The notes under the pieces were generated by a model. The model was not told the DNA's origin. It ran no database searches and saw only the letters and a program-made list of their open reading frames with translations. Made by a program: the position numbers and the translations under genes. 22,529 nt of DNA from JBBDIO01 sp040880365 (lineage in GTDB: Bacteria > Chloroflexota > Anaerolineae > Caldilineales > Caldilineaceae). Position 1 is the first letter of the stretch. Each line of letters opens with the position of its first letter. The DNA lies in contig JBBDIO010000175.1 of NCBI GenBank assembly GCA_040880365.1, forward strand, positions 1 through 22,529, written 5' to 3'. Positions 1-6,514 of the stretch are shown piece by piece.

Positions 1-391
1 ATACCGCCTGCGTGGGGTCATTGGCGTAGAGTTCGACGACGATGCTCGCGCCGATGTTGGCGACCATACCGCTGGCGATGACCAGCCCGGCCCAGATCAG
101 CCCAAAGGCGGTCGCGGTCCGTGTCATTGCCGGCGCGCCGGTCTGCAATCGCGCGTGGAGCGCAAGCGCGAGGATCACCAAAAAGCTGCCGAAAATCACG
201 TAGATGATTAGATGCCACATGTAAATGATGGCCTGGTTTTCTGCGAGGAAAGCTACGTTCTGGAGCAAATCGCCGTCGATGCTGTCGTAACCAACTGGAG
301 CCAGCACCAGGAAAAACATTACCATGCCGAATACGAATGTTGCCGCGTCAATCAGGGCGGCAACCCCACCCACCTTCTGATGATTATTCAT
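1..391 (-). CDS. Multi-spanning membrane protein of unknown function, N-terminal 130 codons (runs off left edge)
   Basis: An open frame on the minus strand starts at an ATG at 389-391 and stays open for 130 codons to the window edge, so the C-terminus is missing. AAGGAGA lies just upstream of the ATG. The translation begins MNNHQKVGGVAALIDAATF and shows hydrophobic segments near residues 10-33, 60-78 and 90-115, the last containing FGLIWAGLVIASGMVANIG. It therefore looks like an integral membrane protein with at least three helices in the visible part. It resembles uncharacterised proteins that I recall beside LuxR-type regulators in Chloroflexota and cyanobacteria, possibly related to the DUF4386 group, but no catalytic motif is visible and I assign no function. 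It lies 112 bp downstream of the 82-aa gene on the same strand and could share its transcript. Confidence 0.8.
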   Translation of the reverse strand, partial: MNNHQKVGGVAALIDAATFVFGMVMFFLVLAPVGYDSIDGDLLQNVAFLAENQAIIYMWHLIIYVIFGSFLVILALALHARLQTGAPAMTRTATAFGLIWAGLVIASGMVANIGASIVVELYANDPTQAV

Positions 392-503
392 TTGTACTCT
401 CCTTATTTGTGATTAGTGGACGCCACTTTGTGAACGACGCCCATTTTGTAAACAATTTCGTTTCGCACAACTGTTGAGTCGATTCTTGCCCGATTTGCCG
501 CAC

Positions 504-752
504 TCAGTCGCGTGGCACGATACGCTTGACCGCGAGCAGTGGCATACCCAGGTCACGCACTTTTTTGATCAGACCGTGCAAGGCAGCCTGGTCAAAGACC
601 GGGCCGGTTAACAGCGTATCGCCGTTCTCTTCCAACGTGATGACCAGACCCGCAAACCATTCTGTCCATTGGGGACCCAAATGGCCCTTGATCCGGATTT
701 CATAGACAATTGGTCGACCTGGATCATCTTTTGAATTGAGTTTGTGCGACAT
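504..752 (-). CDS. Conserved 82-aa protein of unknown function
   Basis: A complete 82-codon frame runs from an ATG at 750-752 to a stop at 504-506. The protein reads MSHKLNSKDDPGRPIVYEIR and continues with IKGHLGPQWTEWFAGLVIT, a central TLLTGPVFDQAALHGLI and KKVRDLGMPLLAV. This pattern matches a small soluble family I recall from Chloroflexota and Actinobacteria, in which the blocks YEIRIKGHL, W..WF.GL.ITLE..G.T.LTGP and DQAALHGLL are strongly conserved. No biochemical role is known to me. The upstream region has only a weak purine stretch (GAGAG) as ribosome binding site. It lies between the LAL regulator and the partial membrane protein, all on the same strand, which suggests a shared transcript or regulon. 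Confidence that it is a gene is high; function is unknown. Confidence 0.85.
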   Translation of the reverse strand: MSHKLNSKDDPGRPIVYEIRIKGHLGPQWTEWFAGLVITLEENGDTLLTGPVFDQAALHGLIKKVRDLGMPLLAVKRIVPRD

Positions 753-851
753 TACTCTCTACCGGTGGTGGCCCGCCCTAGCAGACTGCGCTACCTGCGC
801 TCTGCAACAAGTAGCATATCCGCACCACAGGGAAGCGTATAGACACTTTAG

Positions 852-875
852 TGTTGATTGGGGTGTTGATTAGGG
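852..875. repeat. 12-bp tandem duplication
   Basis: Two adjacent copies of a 12-bp unit, TGTTGATTGGGG (852-863) and TGTTGATTAGGG (864-875), with one mismatch. They lie between the LAL regulator stop and the 82-aa gene. A perfect 12-bp dyad, ACACTTTAGTGT (843-854), overlaps the left end and could be a small operator, but nothing else supports that. Confidence 0.6.
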
Positions 876-941
876 GGTGTGGGTTTGAATTATCGGCGCG
901 AGGATTGCTGGGGAATCTGGGATGCGGGGAAATACGGAGAC

Positions 942-3725
942 TTACACGCGCAATAAACCCAATTCGCGGGCGCGGGCGACGGCTTCTGTGCGCCTTTGAA
1001 CCTGTAGTTTGCCAAAAATTCTGCGGTTATGGCCTTTGACCGTGTCCAGGGCGAGAAAAAGGCTCTCGCTAATCCTGCGATTGGAGAACCCGTGGGCAAT
1101 GAGTTGCAGGACTTCCAACTCGCGCTGGCTCAATGGCTCGATCAGGGGTTCGATCAGGGGCTGGGCTGGCAGGGAAGAGGGCAGGGCCGCGCGCTCTATG
1201 GTGTTTGTCGGCTGCGCCTCGCCGGCAAATGCAGCCAGCAATCTGCCTGTATACGCCGGCCTGATCCCCTGCGCGGCGGCGGTGGACAATAGCTGCCGCA
1301 TGGGCAACCCTTCATCCACAAAAAGCCGGATCAAGCCGCTCGGCTCGGCCAGCGTCAACGCATCACCCAGCAAGTGGACAGCCCTGTCCTTTTCGCCCTG
1401 CGCATGGTGCATCACCGCTTGCAACACCATCACGCGCAGGCGTTCATCCGCCCAATTCTTTGCCTCCACCTGTTGTCGCCACGGCTCCAGCAGCGCCAAC
1501 GCGGCAGACGGGTTGGCCTGGGCCAGGTGTACCCGCGCCTGGCTGATGGGGAGGTGGTGCGTCTGCGCCAGTTGCGCGGCACCTGCCACATTGCCCGCAT
1601 AGAGCAATGTAAGCGTCTCTGTGGCTGCAACCTGGGGCAACTGCTGGACGAAGTTGTGGGCGTGCGCGGATTGGCTGGCCTTTGCGACCCACGCGGCTGC
1701 GCTCGCCACATCGCCCTGCGCCAGTTGCAGACGGGCGAGAAACAGCTCGCATATCACAGATCGGTCCGTGTTTTTGATTTGTCGCGCCAATTGGAGGCTT
1801 TGTTGTGCGTGCTGATGGGCGGCATCCAGATCATTCCACTGGTAGCACAGTCGCGCCAGGCCAAGATAGGCGTCGCAGATCGGCGGCGGTGGCGGTTCAC
1901 CTGCCAATTGCACGGCGCGCCGGTAGGTCTCGGCAGCCAGATAGAGCTGGTTTTCCATTTCCTGTATTATGCCCAGACCAATTGTCGCCATCATGGCAAT
2001 CACGGTATGGCCAATCGCCATGCAGATCGATATGACTTCAGTATAGGCCCGCGCCGCCCCGGCGCGGTCGCCCTGGAGCTGGTAGGCACATCCCAGCGTC
2101 CACGTAACGGAAGTGCGGACGGACAGGTTGTCGGGGTGCAGATACTCCAGAGCACGGCGTGCCTGGCGAATGATGGCTTCTGTCTGGTGCTGCGTAGCCG
2201 CCAACGTCGCTCGGATAGAGGCAATACGTCCTATCAGGTCGCGGGTTTTGTCATCGAGTTTTGCGGTTTGCAGGGCAGTTTCCGCAGCCTGTGCTTTTTC
2301 CTCGACACCGCTCACCTGACCCATCATCAATAACGCCGAAGCATAGGTCACCCATAAGAGAGGTCTCGCATCCAGCGCCTCTGTTGGCAGTTTTGCCAGC
2401 CAGTTTAAGATGGGGACAGCCCCACCACGAAACTGGAGAGGTAACGCCTTTCCTTCTATCAGGTCCGCGGCATGAGCAATATCGCCGCCGGCCGCGGCAT
2501 GGTGAAACGCTTCAAGCTCCAGATCATTCTCTGCATACCAGGCACTGGCACGCCTGTGCAATTCATCCACAGCCGTTCCCCCATCACCTGCTCTGCCATC
2601 TCCTGCTCTGCCATCACCTGCTCTGCCATCTCCTGATCCCTCATTCACGGGAGATGCGAGAACCTGCTGATGCAGACGCTGGCGCAGCAAATCGGCAAAG
2701 AGATGATGATAGCGGTACCAACGTCGCTCATTGTCCAGGGGCACAATAAACAGGTTGGCTTGTTCAATCGTTTCCAGGGTTGCCTGGCCGGAAGCAGGCG
2801 CGGCAGAGTGCGGGGTGGTCGTGCGGCGCAGAAGGGCATCACACAGGGGGCCGCACAGACGATTGAGGATGGAGGTGCGCAGCAGGAAAGTCTGGATATC
2901 TACGGACTGCTGATGCAAGACTTCTTCCACCAGATAGTCCAGCACAAAATGGTGGCTGCCGGTAAACGATTTGATAAAGCCGGTGGGGTCCTCATGTCCC
3001 TGCAAGGAAATCGCGGCCAGTTGCAGACCGGCAATCCAGCCTTCGGTGCGCGCCTCCAGGGCCGTCACTTGCTCTGCCGCGAGCGCAAGCCCCATGACCT
3101 GGTTGAGAAATCCGGCTGCTTCGGCAGGCGTAAAACGCAAATCTGTCGCACGCAGTTCGGTCATCTGGCCCCGGGCGCGATAGCGGGCCAGAGGCAGCGA
3201 TGGGTCCTCGCGGGTGGAGATGACCAGGTGCATCCGGGGCGGGAGGTGTTCGAGCAAAAAGGCGAGAATGTCGTCCACCTGTTTGGCATCGATCACGTGG
3301 TAGTCATCCAGGACGAGAATCAAATTGTCGGGGAGCGTTGTGAGTTCATTGATCAGGGCGGTCAGAATCGCTTCGACCGGCGGCGGCTGTGGAGACTGGA
3401 GTGCAGTCAATACCCCATTGCCCAGTTTCGGCGCCAGAGTCTGCAACGCCGCGACAACGTATGTCAGAAAGCGCGCAGGGTCGCTATCGCCTTCGTCCAG
3501 AGACACCCAGGCAACGGCGTGCGCAGGGCTTTTGGTCTGCGGGGTACTCGCGCGGGCAAACCATTCGCCGAGCAGCGTGGTTTTGCCAAAACCGGCGGGC
3601 GCAGAGATGAGGGTCAGCTTGCGATGCAGCCCTTCGTTCAGCCGCTCCATCAGGCGAGGGCGAAGAACGACCTTGGGCCGAGATGGAGGAATATAAAGTT
3701 TAGTGGCTAACACTGGGGCGGGCAT
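942..3725 (-). CDS. LAL-type (MalT-like) ATP-dependent LuxR family transcriptional regulator
   Basis: A 927-aa protein from an ATG at 3723-3725. It opens with MPAPVLATKLYIPPSRPK, the usual start of large LuxR regulators. A Walker A motif, PAGFGKTT, sits at residues 43-50 and a Walker B motif, LILVLDD, at 135-141 of an NTPase domain. A winged-helix-like linker region follows, then a long alpha-helical TPR-like stretch (about 390-830). A C-terminal LuxR helix-turn-helix (about 861-927) has PLSQRELEVLQLIAHG, TVKGH and TEAVARARELGLL. Such proteins are signal-responsive activators whose TPR region senses an inducer. Residues 365-383 are a GDGRA tandem repeat and LIEPLIEP sits just before the HTH; both come from DNA duplications. 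A TTG 12 codons upstream (3761) is possible, but it coincides with the putative -35 element and lacks a ribosome binding site. The signal and targets are unknown; downstream neighbours on the same strand are candidates. Confidence 0.93.
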   Translation of the reverse strand: MPAPVLATKLYIPPSRPKVVLRPRLMERLNEGLHRKLTLISAPAGFGKTTLLGEWFARASTPQTKSPAHAVAWVSLDEGDSDPARFLTYVVAALQTLAPKLGNGVLTALQSPQPPPVEAILTALINELTTLPDNLILVLDDYHVIDAKQVDDILAFLLEHLPPRMHLVISTREDPSLPLARYRARGQMTELRATDLRFTPAEAAGFLNQVMGLALAAEQVTALEARTEGWIAGLQLAAISLQGHEDPTGFIKSFTGSHHFVLDYLVEEVLHQQSVDIQTFLLRTSILNRLCGPLCDALLRRTTTPHSAAPASGQATLETIEQANLFIVPLDNERRWYRYHHLFADLLRQRLHQQVLASPVNEGSGDGRAGDGRAGDGRAGDGGTAVDELHRRASAWYAENDLELEAFHHAAAGGDIAHAADLIEGKALPLQFRGGAVPILNWLAKLPTEALDARPLLWVTYASALLMMGQVSGVEEKAQAAETALQTAKLDDKTRDLIGRIASIRATLAATQHQTEAIIRQARRALEYLHPDNLSVRTSVTWTLGCAYQLQGDRAGAARAYTEVISICMAIGHTVIAMMATIGLGIIQEMENQLYLAAETYRRAVQLAGEPPPPPICDAYLGLARLCYQWNDLDAAHQHAQQSLQLARQIKNTDRSVICELFLARLQLAQGDVASAAAWVAKASQSAHAHNFVQQLPQVAATETLTLLYAGNVAGAAQLAQTHHLPISQARVHLAQANPSAALALLEPWRQQVEAKNWADERLRVMVLQAVMHHAQGEKDRAVHLLGDALTLAEPSGLIRLFVDEGLPMRQLLSTAAAQGIRPAYTGRLLAAFAGEAQPTNTIERAALPSSLPAQPLIEPLIEPLSQRELEVLQLIAHGFSNRRISESLFLALDTVKGHNRRIFGKLQVQRRTEAVARARELGLLRV
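1137..1160. repeat. 12-bp tandem duplication inside the LAL regulator
   Basis: CTCGATCAGGGG (1137-1148) is followed directly by TTCGATCAGGGG (1149-1160), one mismatch. On the coding strand it encodes the repeated tetrapeptide LIEP-LIEP in the linker just before the LuxR helix-turn-helix, so the reading frame is kept. Confidence 0.6.
2583..2642. repeat. 15-bp minisatellite (4 units) inside the LAL regulator
   Basis: Four 15-bp units at 2583-2597, 2598-2612, 2613-2627 and 2628-2642. The first three differ only at one position (ATCACC or ATCTCC), alternating A-T-A-T across the four units, which implies a 30-bp higher-order unit. On the coding strand they read G-R-A-G-D repeats, and the alternating base is a silent glycine change (GGT/GGA). 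The last unit is degenerate at its distal end. The repeat sits in a linker between the NTPase and TPR regions. Confidence 0.85.
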
Positions 3726-3731
3726 CGCTTC

Positions 3732-3761
3732 AGTATAAGAACTACCGGGTATATTGTGCAA
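3732..3761 (-). promoter_or_regulatory. Putative promoter of the LAL regulator (leaderless start)
   Basis: On the minus strand TATACT (3737-3732) is preceded, after an 18-bp spacer, by TTGCAC (3761-3756). Only GAAGCG separates the -10 element from the ATG at 3725, so a start site 7 bp downstream of TATACT would fall on the A of ATG. No Shine-Dalgarno sequence lies before that ATG, which agrees with a leaderless mRNA. The -35 match is weak. Confidence 0.45.
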
Positions 3762-3948
3762 ACAGATTTGTGGAAGATGGATCGGCTTTCAGAAAACGCA
3801 CCTTGCAGGCGCGCGACGACAATCTCACCGGCGGCGGGATTCATGCCAGGTCTGCTCGCTGGTTTGTTGCCGGGGCGACTGCGCGACCTGCTACGCAGAC
3901 TGCGCGCCCCGCGTTCATGATGCCAATCCGGGTGCGCTATCCGGTGCG

Positions 3949-5217
3949 TTATACTACGCGCACACCTGCCTGAAAGACCGCCACTACCCGGCTCACCGCG
4001 CCGATATCCTGAGTGGGATCGCCGTCGAAGGCTACCAGATCCGCCGCTTTGCCCGCCTGGATCACACCAATTTCGTCGGCCAGGCCAATCGCCTCGGCAG
4101 AGATACGCGTGGCTGATAACAGGGCTTCGGCGGGGGTGAACCCCACGCGTACCAGCAGCTGCAAGTCATAGTCGAGATGCCCAAAGGCCAGGCTGCCCAC
4201 GCCCGAATCCGTCCCCGGCACAATCCGTGCGCGCACATCGTATTCCAGCATACGGCGCATGATGTCGAGGCGCGTCTCGGCGCGTTTTTCCAGAGCCGCC
4301 AACTCCTTTTCTTCGTCGCGGGTGATGTTGTCGGCGTTCTGGCGTTCGTGCAGGGCCACAATTCGCGAATAGTTGGTCCAGGCTTGCAGCGTGGGGCTGA
4401 TCCAGATGCCGGCTTCTGCCATCATCTCGGCCAGCTTGGGGTCAAAGCGCATCTCGTTGTCGGGGTCGAGAAATTCGGCGTGCTCCATCAGGTCGATACC
4501 TGCTTCCACCGCGCGCACCATTGATTCTTTGGCCCGGCAATGGGCCGCGGTGAGACGGTGAAAATGGTGGGCTTCGTGGACTGCCGCGTGGAGTTCTGCG
4601 GTAGAGTAGCTGGCGCGTCCGGGAATGGTGCCCGCCGTGCCGCCGCCCGACGCCATGATCTTGATGTAGTCTGCCCCTTCGTGGACCAACCGCCGCACAG
4701 AACGCCGCATCTCCTCTTCTCCGTCGGCGATCTCGTTGCACATATGAAAATGCCCACCCGTGCAGGTGATAGGGCGACCGCTCACCAGCAAACGCGCGCC
4801 GGGAATATAGCCGCGCCGGATGCCCTCTTGCAGCGCAAAGCCCACCCGGTTGCGCGCCCCGTGCTCACGGATCGTGGTGATGCCCGCGCGCAGATGGCGG
4901 CGCAGGTTCATAGCGCCGGTCAGCACCATCATCTCATCCGTTTCGCTAAACATGGCCGCATAGGGGCGACCGTCGCCCGCCAGGCTGAGATGGGTGTGCC
5001 CGTCGATCAGGCCGGGCGCAAGGCAGGCGGACCCCAGGTCAATTATCTGCGTTTTGGGGGAAATCTCCTGGCGCAGCTGTGCCGCCGGCCCCACTTGAGC
5101 AATGCGCCCGTCTGTGACCAGCACCGCCTGGTCTGCTTGTATGGCTCCATTGAGGCCGTCGAAGAGCTGTTGTGCCTGAATCAGCACGCCATTTCCATTT
5201 ATGGATTGGGTGGACAT
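3949..5217 (-). CDS. Metal-dependent amidohydrolase, imidazolonepropionase/prolidase-like
   Basis: A 422-aa protein of the amidohydrolase superfamily. Visible metal-site elements are GLIDGHTHL with H74 and H76, YIKIMASGG with K186 (the usual carboxylated lysine position), AAHCRA with H226, LMEHAEF with H246 and PGTDSG with D337. The C-terminal IQAGKAADLVAFDGDP is the typical small beta-domain return. These residues fit a binuclear hydrolase of the group often annotated imidazolonepropionase-like or Xaa-Pro dipeptidase/arginine carboxypeptidase-like. The substrate cannot be read from sequence: hydrolysis of N-acyl amino acids or dipeptides is plausible, and true imidazolonepropionase is less likely because no other hut genes are present. 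The ATG at 5217 follows GAGGAG at good spacing. There is no signal peptide, so it is probably cytoplasmic. It stands alone between the DoxX gene and the LAL regulator; no clear terminator follows it. Confidence 0.9.
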   Translation of the reverse strand: MSTQSINGNGVLIQAQQLFDGLNGAIQADQAVLVTDGRIAQVGPAAQLRQEISPKTQIIDLGSACLAPGLIDGHTHLSLAGDGRPYAAMFSETDEMMVLTGAMNLRRHLRAGITTIREHGARNRVGFALQEGIRRGYIPGARLLVSGRPITCTGGHFHMCNEIADGEEEMRRSVRRLVHEGADYIKIMASGGGTAGTIPGRASYSTAELHAAVHEAHHFHRLTAAHCRAKESMVRAVEAGIDLMEHAEFLDPDNEMRFDPKLAEMMAEAGIWISPTLQAWTNYSRIVALHERQNADNITRDEEKELAALEKRAETRLDIMRRMLEYDVRARIVPGTDSGVGSLAFGHLDYDLQLLVRVGFTPAEALLSATRISAEAIGLADEIGVIQAGKAADLVAFDGDPTQDIGAVSRVVAVFQAGVRVV

Positions 5218-5347
5218 CCGGTTCTCCTCTTGTTGTAGGTTGCGCAGGCGTTGGGTTGGCAGATAGAGCCGTCACCGCCCCCAGCATATCACCGGAGCTT
5301 GCCCGCTGTCACGCGGTATTTGGGGGGGATAGGCCCGCTTGATATAT

Positions 5348-5388
5348 GAAAAGCCGCCCAACACCCGCATCGTGTTGGGCGGCTTTTC
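5348..5388 (-). terminator. Rho-independent terminator of the DoxX gene
   Basis: A perfect 17-bp inverted repeat with a 7-nt loop: the left arm 5348-5364 contains GCCGCCCAACAC and the right arm 5372-5388 contains GTGTTGGGCGGC. On the minus strand the stem ends in TTTT. It lies 29 bp past the DoxX stop codon. The opposite orientation also has a T run, but no plus-strand gene ends here. Confidence 0.9.
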
Positions 5389-5417
5389 CTGTTGTCGATT
5401 TGGATGGATGAAGGAAT

Positions 5418-5804
5418 CTACGCCGGTTTGGGAGAAATGGGAAGTAGCTTCCCGCGCCCATAGGCGACCAGCCCGGCGAGCACCATCAACACAATATTGG
5501 GCAGGACCAAGCCAAATTCGCCGCGCACGATGTGGAAAACAGTCGCCAATAGCATGACCAACACCAGCGCGGCGCCGGCTAGCGGAGTCAACTGGGGTTG
5601 GATGCGGGTGAGCGCAGGCAAAACCAGGCCCAGCGCGCCGGCGATTTCTACCAGACCAATAAAACGAACCAGCCAGACCGGCAGCGCAGTGACCCAGGTC
5701 ATGGTCTGCGCCAGTTCATCAATAGGTGCGGTCAACTTCATAAAGCCCGCCCCCAGAAATGCGACTGCCACCAAGATCTGCAAAAGCCATAATACGTATT
5801 TCAA
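5418..5804 (-). CDS. DoxX family membrane protein
   Basis: A 128-aa hydrophobic protein with four predicted helices. It opens LKYVLWLLQILVAVAFLGAG followed by FMKL, the typical DoxX family start, and continues with LPVWLVRFIGLVEIAGALGL, a PLAGAALVLVMLLATVFHI helix and a final IVLMVLAGLVAYGRGK. The frame stays open 49 codons further upstream, but the true start is almost certainly the TTG at 5802-5804: it is preceded at 6 nt by AGGGAGGA, and the extra upstream residues are low-complexity translation of tandem repeats. DoxX-like proteins are small inner-membrane proteins linked to thiol or quinone redox and stress functions in some bacteria; the precise role here is unknown. It is a single-gene unit ending at the strong terminator, and its upstream region carries a perfect dyad that may be an operator. 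Confidence 0.9.
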   Translation of the reverse strand: MKYVLWLLQILVAVAFLGAGFMKLTAPIDELAQTMTWVTALPVWLVRFIGLVEIAGALGLVLPALTRIQPQLTPLAGAALVLVMLLATVFHIVRGEFGLVLPNIVLMVLAGLVAYGRGKLLPISPKPA

Positions 5805-5810
5805 GTTGTA

Positions 5811-5818
5811 TCCTCCCT
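5811..5818 (-). promoter_or_regulatory. Ribosome binding site fixing the DoxX TTG start
   Basis: On the minus strand AGGGAGGA occupies 5818-5811, leaving TACAAC (6 nt) before the TTG at 5804. No comparable site exists for upstream ATG codons in the same frame, so it decides the start. Confidence 0.8.
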
Positions 5819-5833
5819 GGTTGGTTGGCGGGA

Positions 5834-5851
5834 ACACTGTGCACACAGTGT
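5834..5851. promoter_or_regulatory. Perfect 18-bp dyad upstream of DoxX, candidate operator
   Basis: ACACTGTG-CA-CACAGTGT is an 8+2+8 inverted repeat. It lies 15 bp upstream of the DoxX ribosome binding site, where a dimeric repressor could block transcription. No regulator gene is adjacent, and promoter elements around it are not clear. Confidence 0.45.
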
Positions 5852-5871
5852 CGCGCATAAATGACAGAATG

Positions 5872-5913
5872 CAGCCGCGTGGGTCCAGCCGCGTGGGTCC
5901 AGCCGCGTGGGTG
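5872..5913. repeat. 14-bp tandem repeat, three copies
   Basis: CAGCCGCGTGGGTC occurs at 5872-5885 and 5886-5899 exactly and at 5900-5913 with the last base changed to G. It lies in the non-coding region upstream of the DoxX gene. Confidence 0.85.
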
Positions 5914-6145
5914 AGGTGTGGGAAAAGCCGGCGCATTCTGCAAGGCTGCAACGCTGCGCAGAGATGGCTTGCCGCGCTGTATATCGCCTCTGGAGCAGTG
6001 TAGCGCGACTGTCGCGCGAACTGGGTAAGCGTATGCGCGTTTTGTGAGGAATTCTGCGCGACGCGCGGCCGCCATCGCCCCCCTGGGCAATAAAATCGCG
6101 CATGGCAAAGCGGCCATATGCGCTCTTCTCGAATGGCTTTTTCTT

Positions 6146-6197
6146 GAATCGTTAGAATCGTTAGAATAGTCTATTCTTGAATAGTTTCTTGAATAGT
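6146..6197. repeat. Compound short tandem repeats (9-bp x2 and 12-bp x2) around a dyad
   Basis: GAATCGTTA is present twice in tandem (6146-6163). TTCTTGAATAGT is present twice in tandem (6174-6185, 6186-6197), with a related copy TTCTTGAATCGT at 6141-6152. Between the two arrays lies the dyad AGAATAG-T-CTATTCT (6163-6177). Confidence 0.75.
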
Positions 6198-6276
6198 CAG
6201 GTAAAGGTACAATGAAGCCTGATCGATATGCGGCATGTTGGCAAAGCGCGGGCCAACGCGCTTCATGTGGATCCAC

Positions 6277-6320
6277 TGCCGGTGTATATAATGCCGGTGT
6301 ATCCAGTGCTGTGTATCCCA
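6277..6320. repeat. 15-bp imperfect tandem repeat, three copies
   Basis: Units TGCCGGTGTATATAA (6277-6291), TGCCGGTGTATCCAG (6292-6306) and a shortened TGCTGTGTATCCCA (6307-6320). Confidence 0.65.
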
Positions 6321-6352
6321 TGCCAGAAAGTGGGCGTATACCAGTAGGTGCC

Positions 6353-6385
6353 TGTTCTGTGCTTGTTCTGTGCTTGTTCTGTGCC
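6353..6385. repeat. 11-bp tandem repeat, three copies
   Basis: TGTTCTGTGCT at 6353-6363 and 6364-6374, then TGTTCTGTGCC at 6375-6385; one mismatch in 33 bases. Confidence 0.85.
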
Positions 6386-6444
6386 TGAACGGTGTCGCAT
6401 TCTAATCTCCAGCTCAATATCAGAATTTCGATGTCCGAATTTTG

Positions 6445-6478
6445 ATTTCCACATGCAGGCAATTTCCATATGCAGGCA
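6445..6478. repeat. 17-bp tandem duplication
   Basis: ATTTCCACATGCAGGCA (6445-6461) is followed directly by ATTTCCATATGCAGGCA (6462-6478), one mismatch, 36 bp before the CPBP start codon. Confidence 0.8.
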
Positions 6479-6514
6479 AAGGTCGCGATCATGGGGCGCA
6501 ATAGTTAAATTGTC

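Larger units (their letters stand above)
5914..6514. other. Gene-free stretch between the divergent DoxX and CPBP genes
   Basis: No convincing gene is seen. A minus-strand frame is open from about 6501 to 5719, but its translation is a string of repeated low-complexity peptides created by tandem duplications and it has no ribosome binding site. The region holds at least five separate short tandem repeats (annotated individually) and a 15-bp dyad, AGAATAGTCTATTCT (6163-6177). Promoters of both flanking genes should lie in this interval, but none stands out. Confidence 0.6.

Noticed and set aside
427..453. TTTGTGAAC (427-435) and TTTGTAAAC (445-453) as paired operator sites upstream of the left-edge membrane protein
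   Set aside because: They are short, imperfect 9-mers without conserved context in the window; chance occurrence is likely.
1374..3710. Long plus-strand frames (about 320 and 346 codons) opposite the LAL regulator
   Set aside because: They overlap a 927-aa protein with clear NTPase and LuxR motifs; the translations are Arg/Gln-rich without family features.
3949..5217. The amidohydrolase as hutI (true imidazolonepropionase)
   Set aside because: No histidine-degradation genes are nearby, and the lysine-containing metal site (K186) with HTH motif fits the broader imidazolonepropionase-like/prolidase group.
5418..5951. A longer 177-aa form of the DoxX protein from an upstream ATG
   Set aside because: The additional residues are translated from the 14-bp repeats and the dyad, and the strong AGGGAGGA site points to the TTG at 5804.
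5872..6478. The repeat-rich region as a CRISPR array
   Set aside because: The repeats are adjacent, 9-17 bp, with different sequences at each locus and no unique spacers.
5719..6501. A 260-codon minus-strand frame upstream of DoxX
   Set aside because: The translation is dominated by repeats from the tandem duplications, has no ribosome binding site and overlaps the real DoxX gene in another frame.
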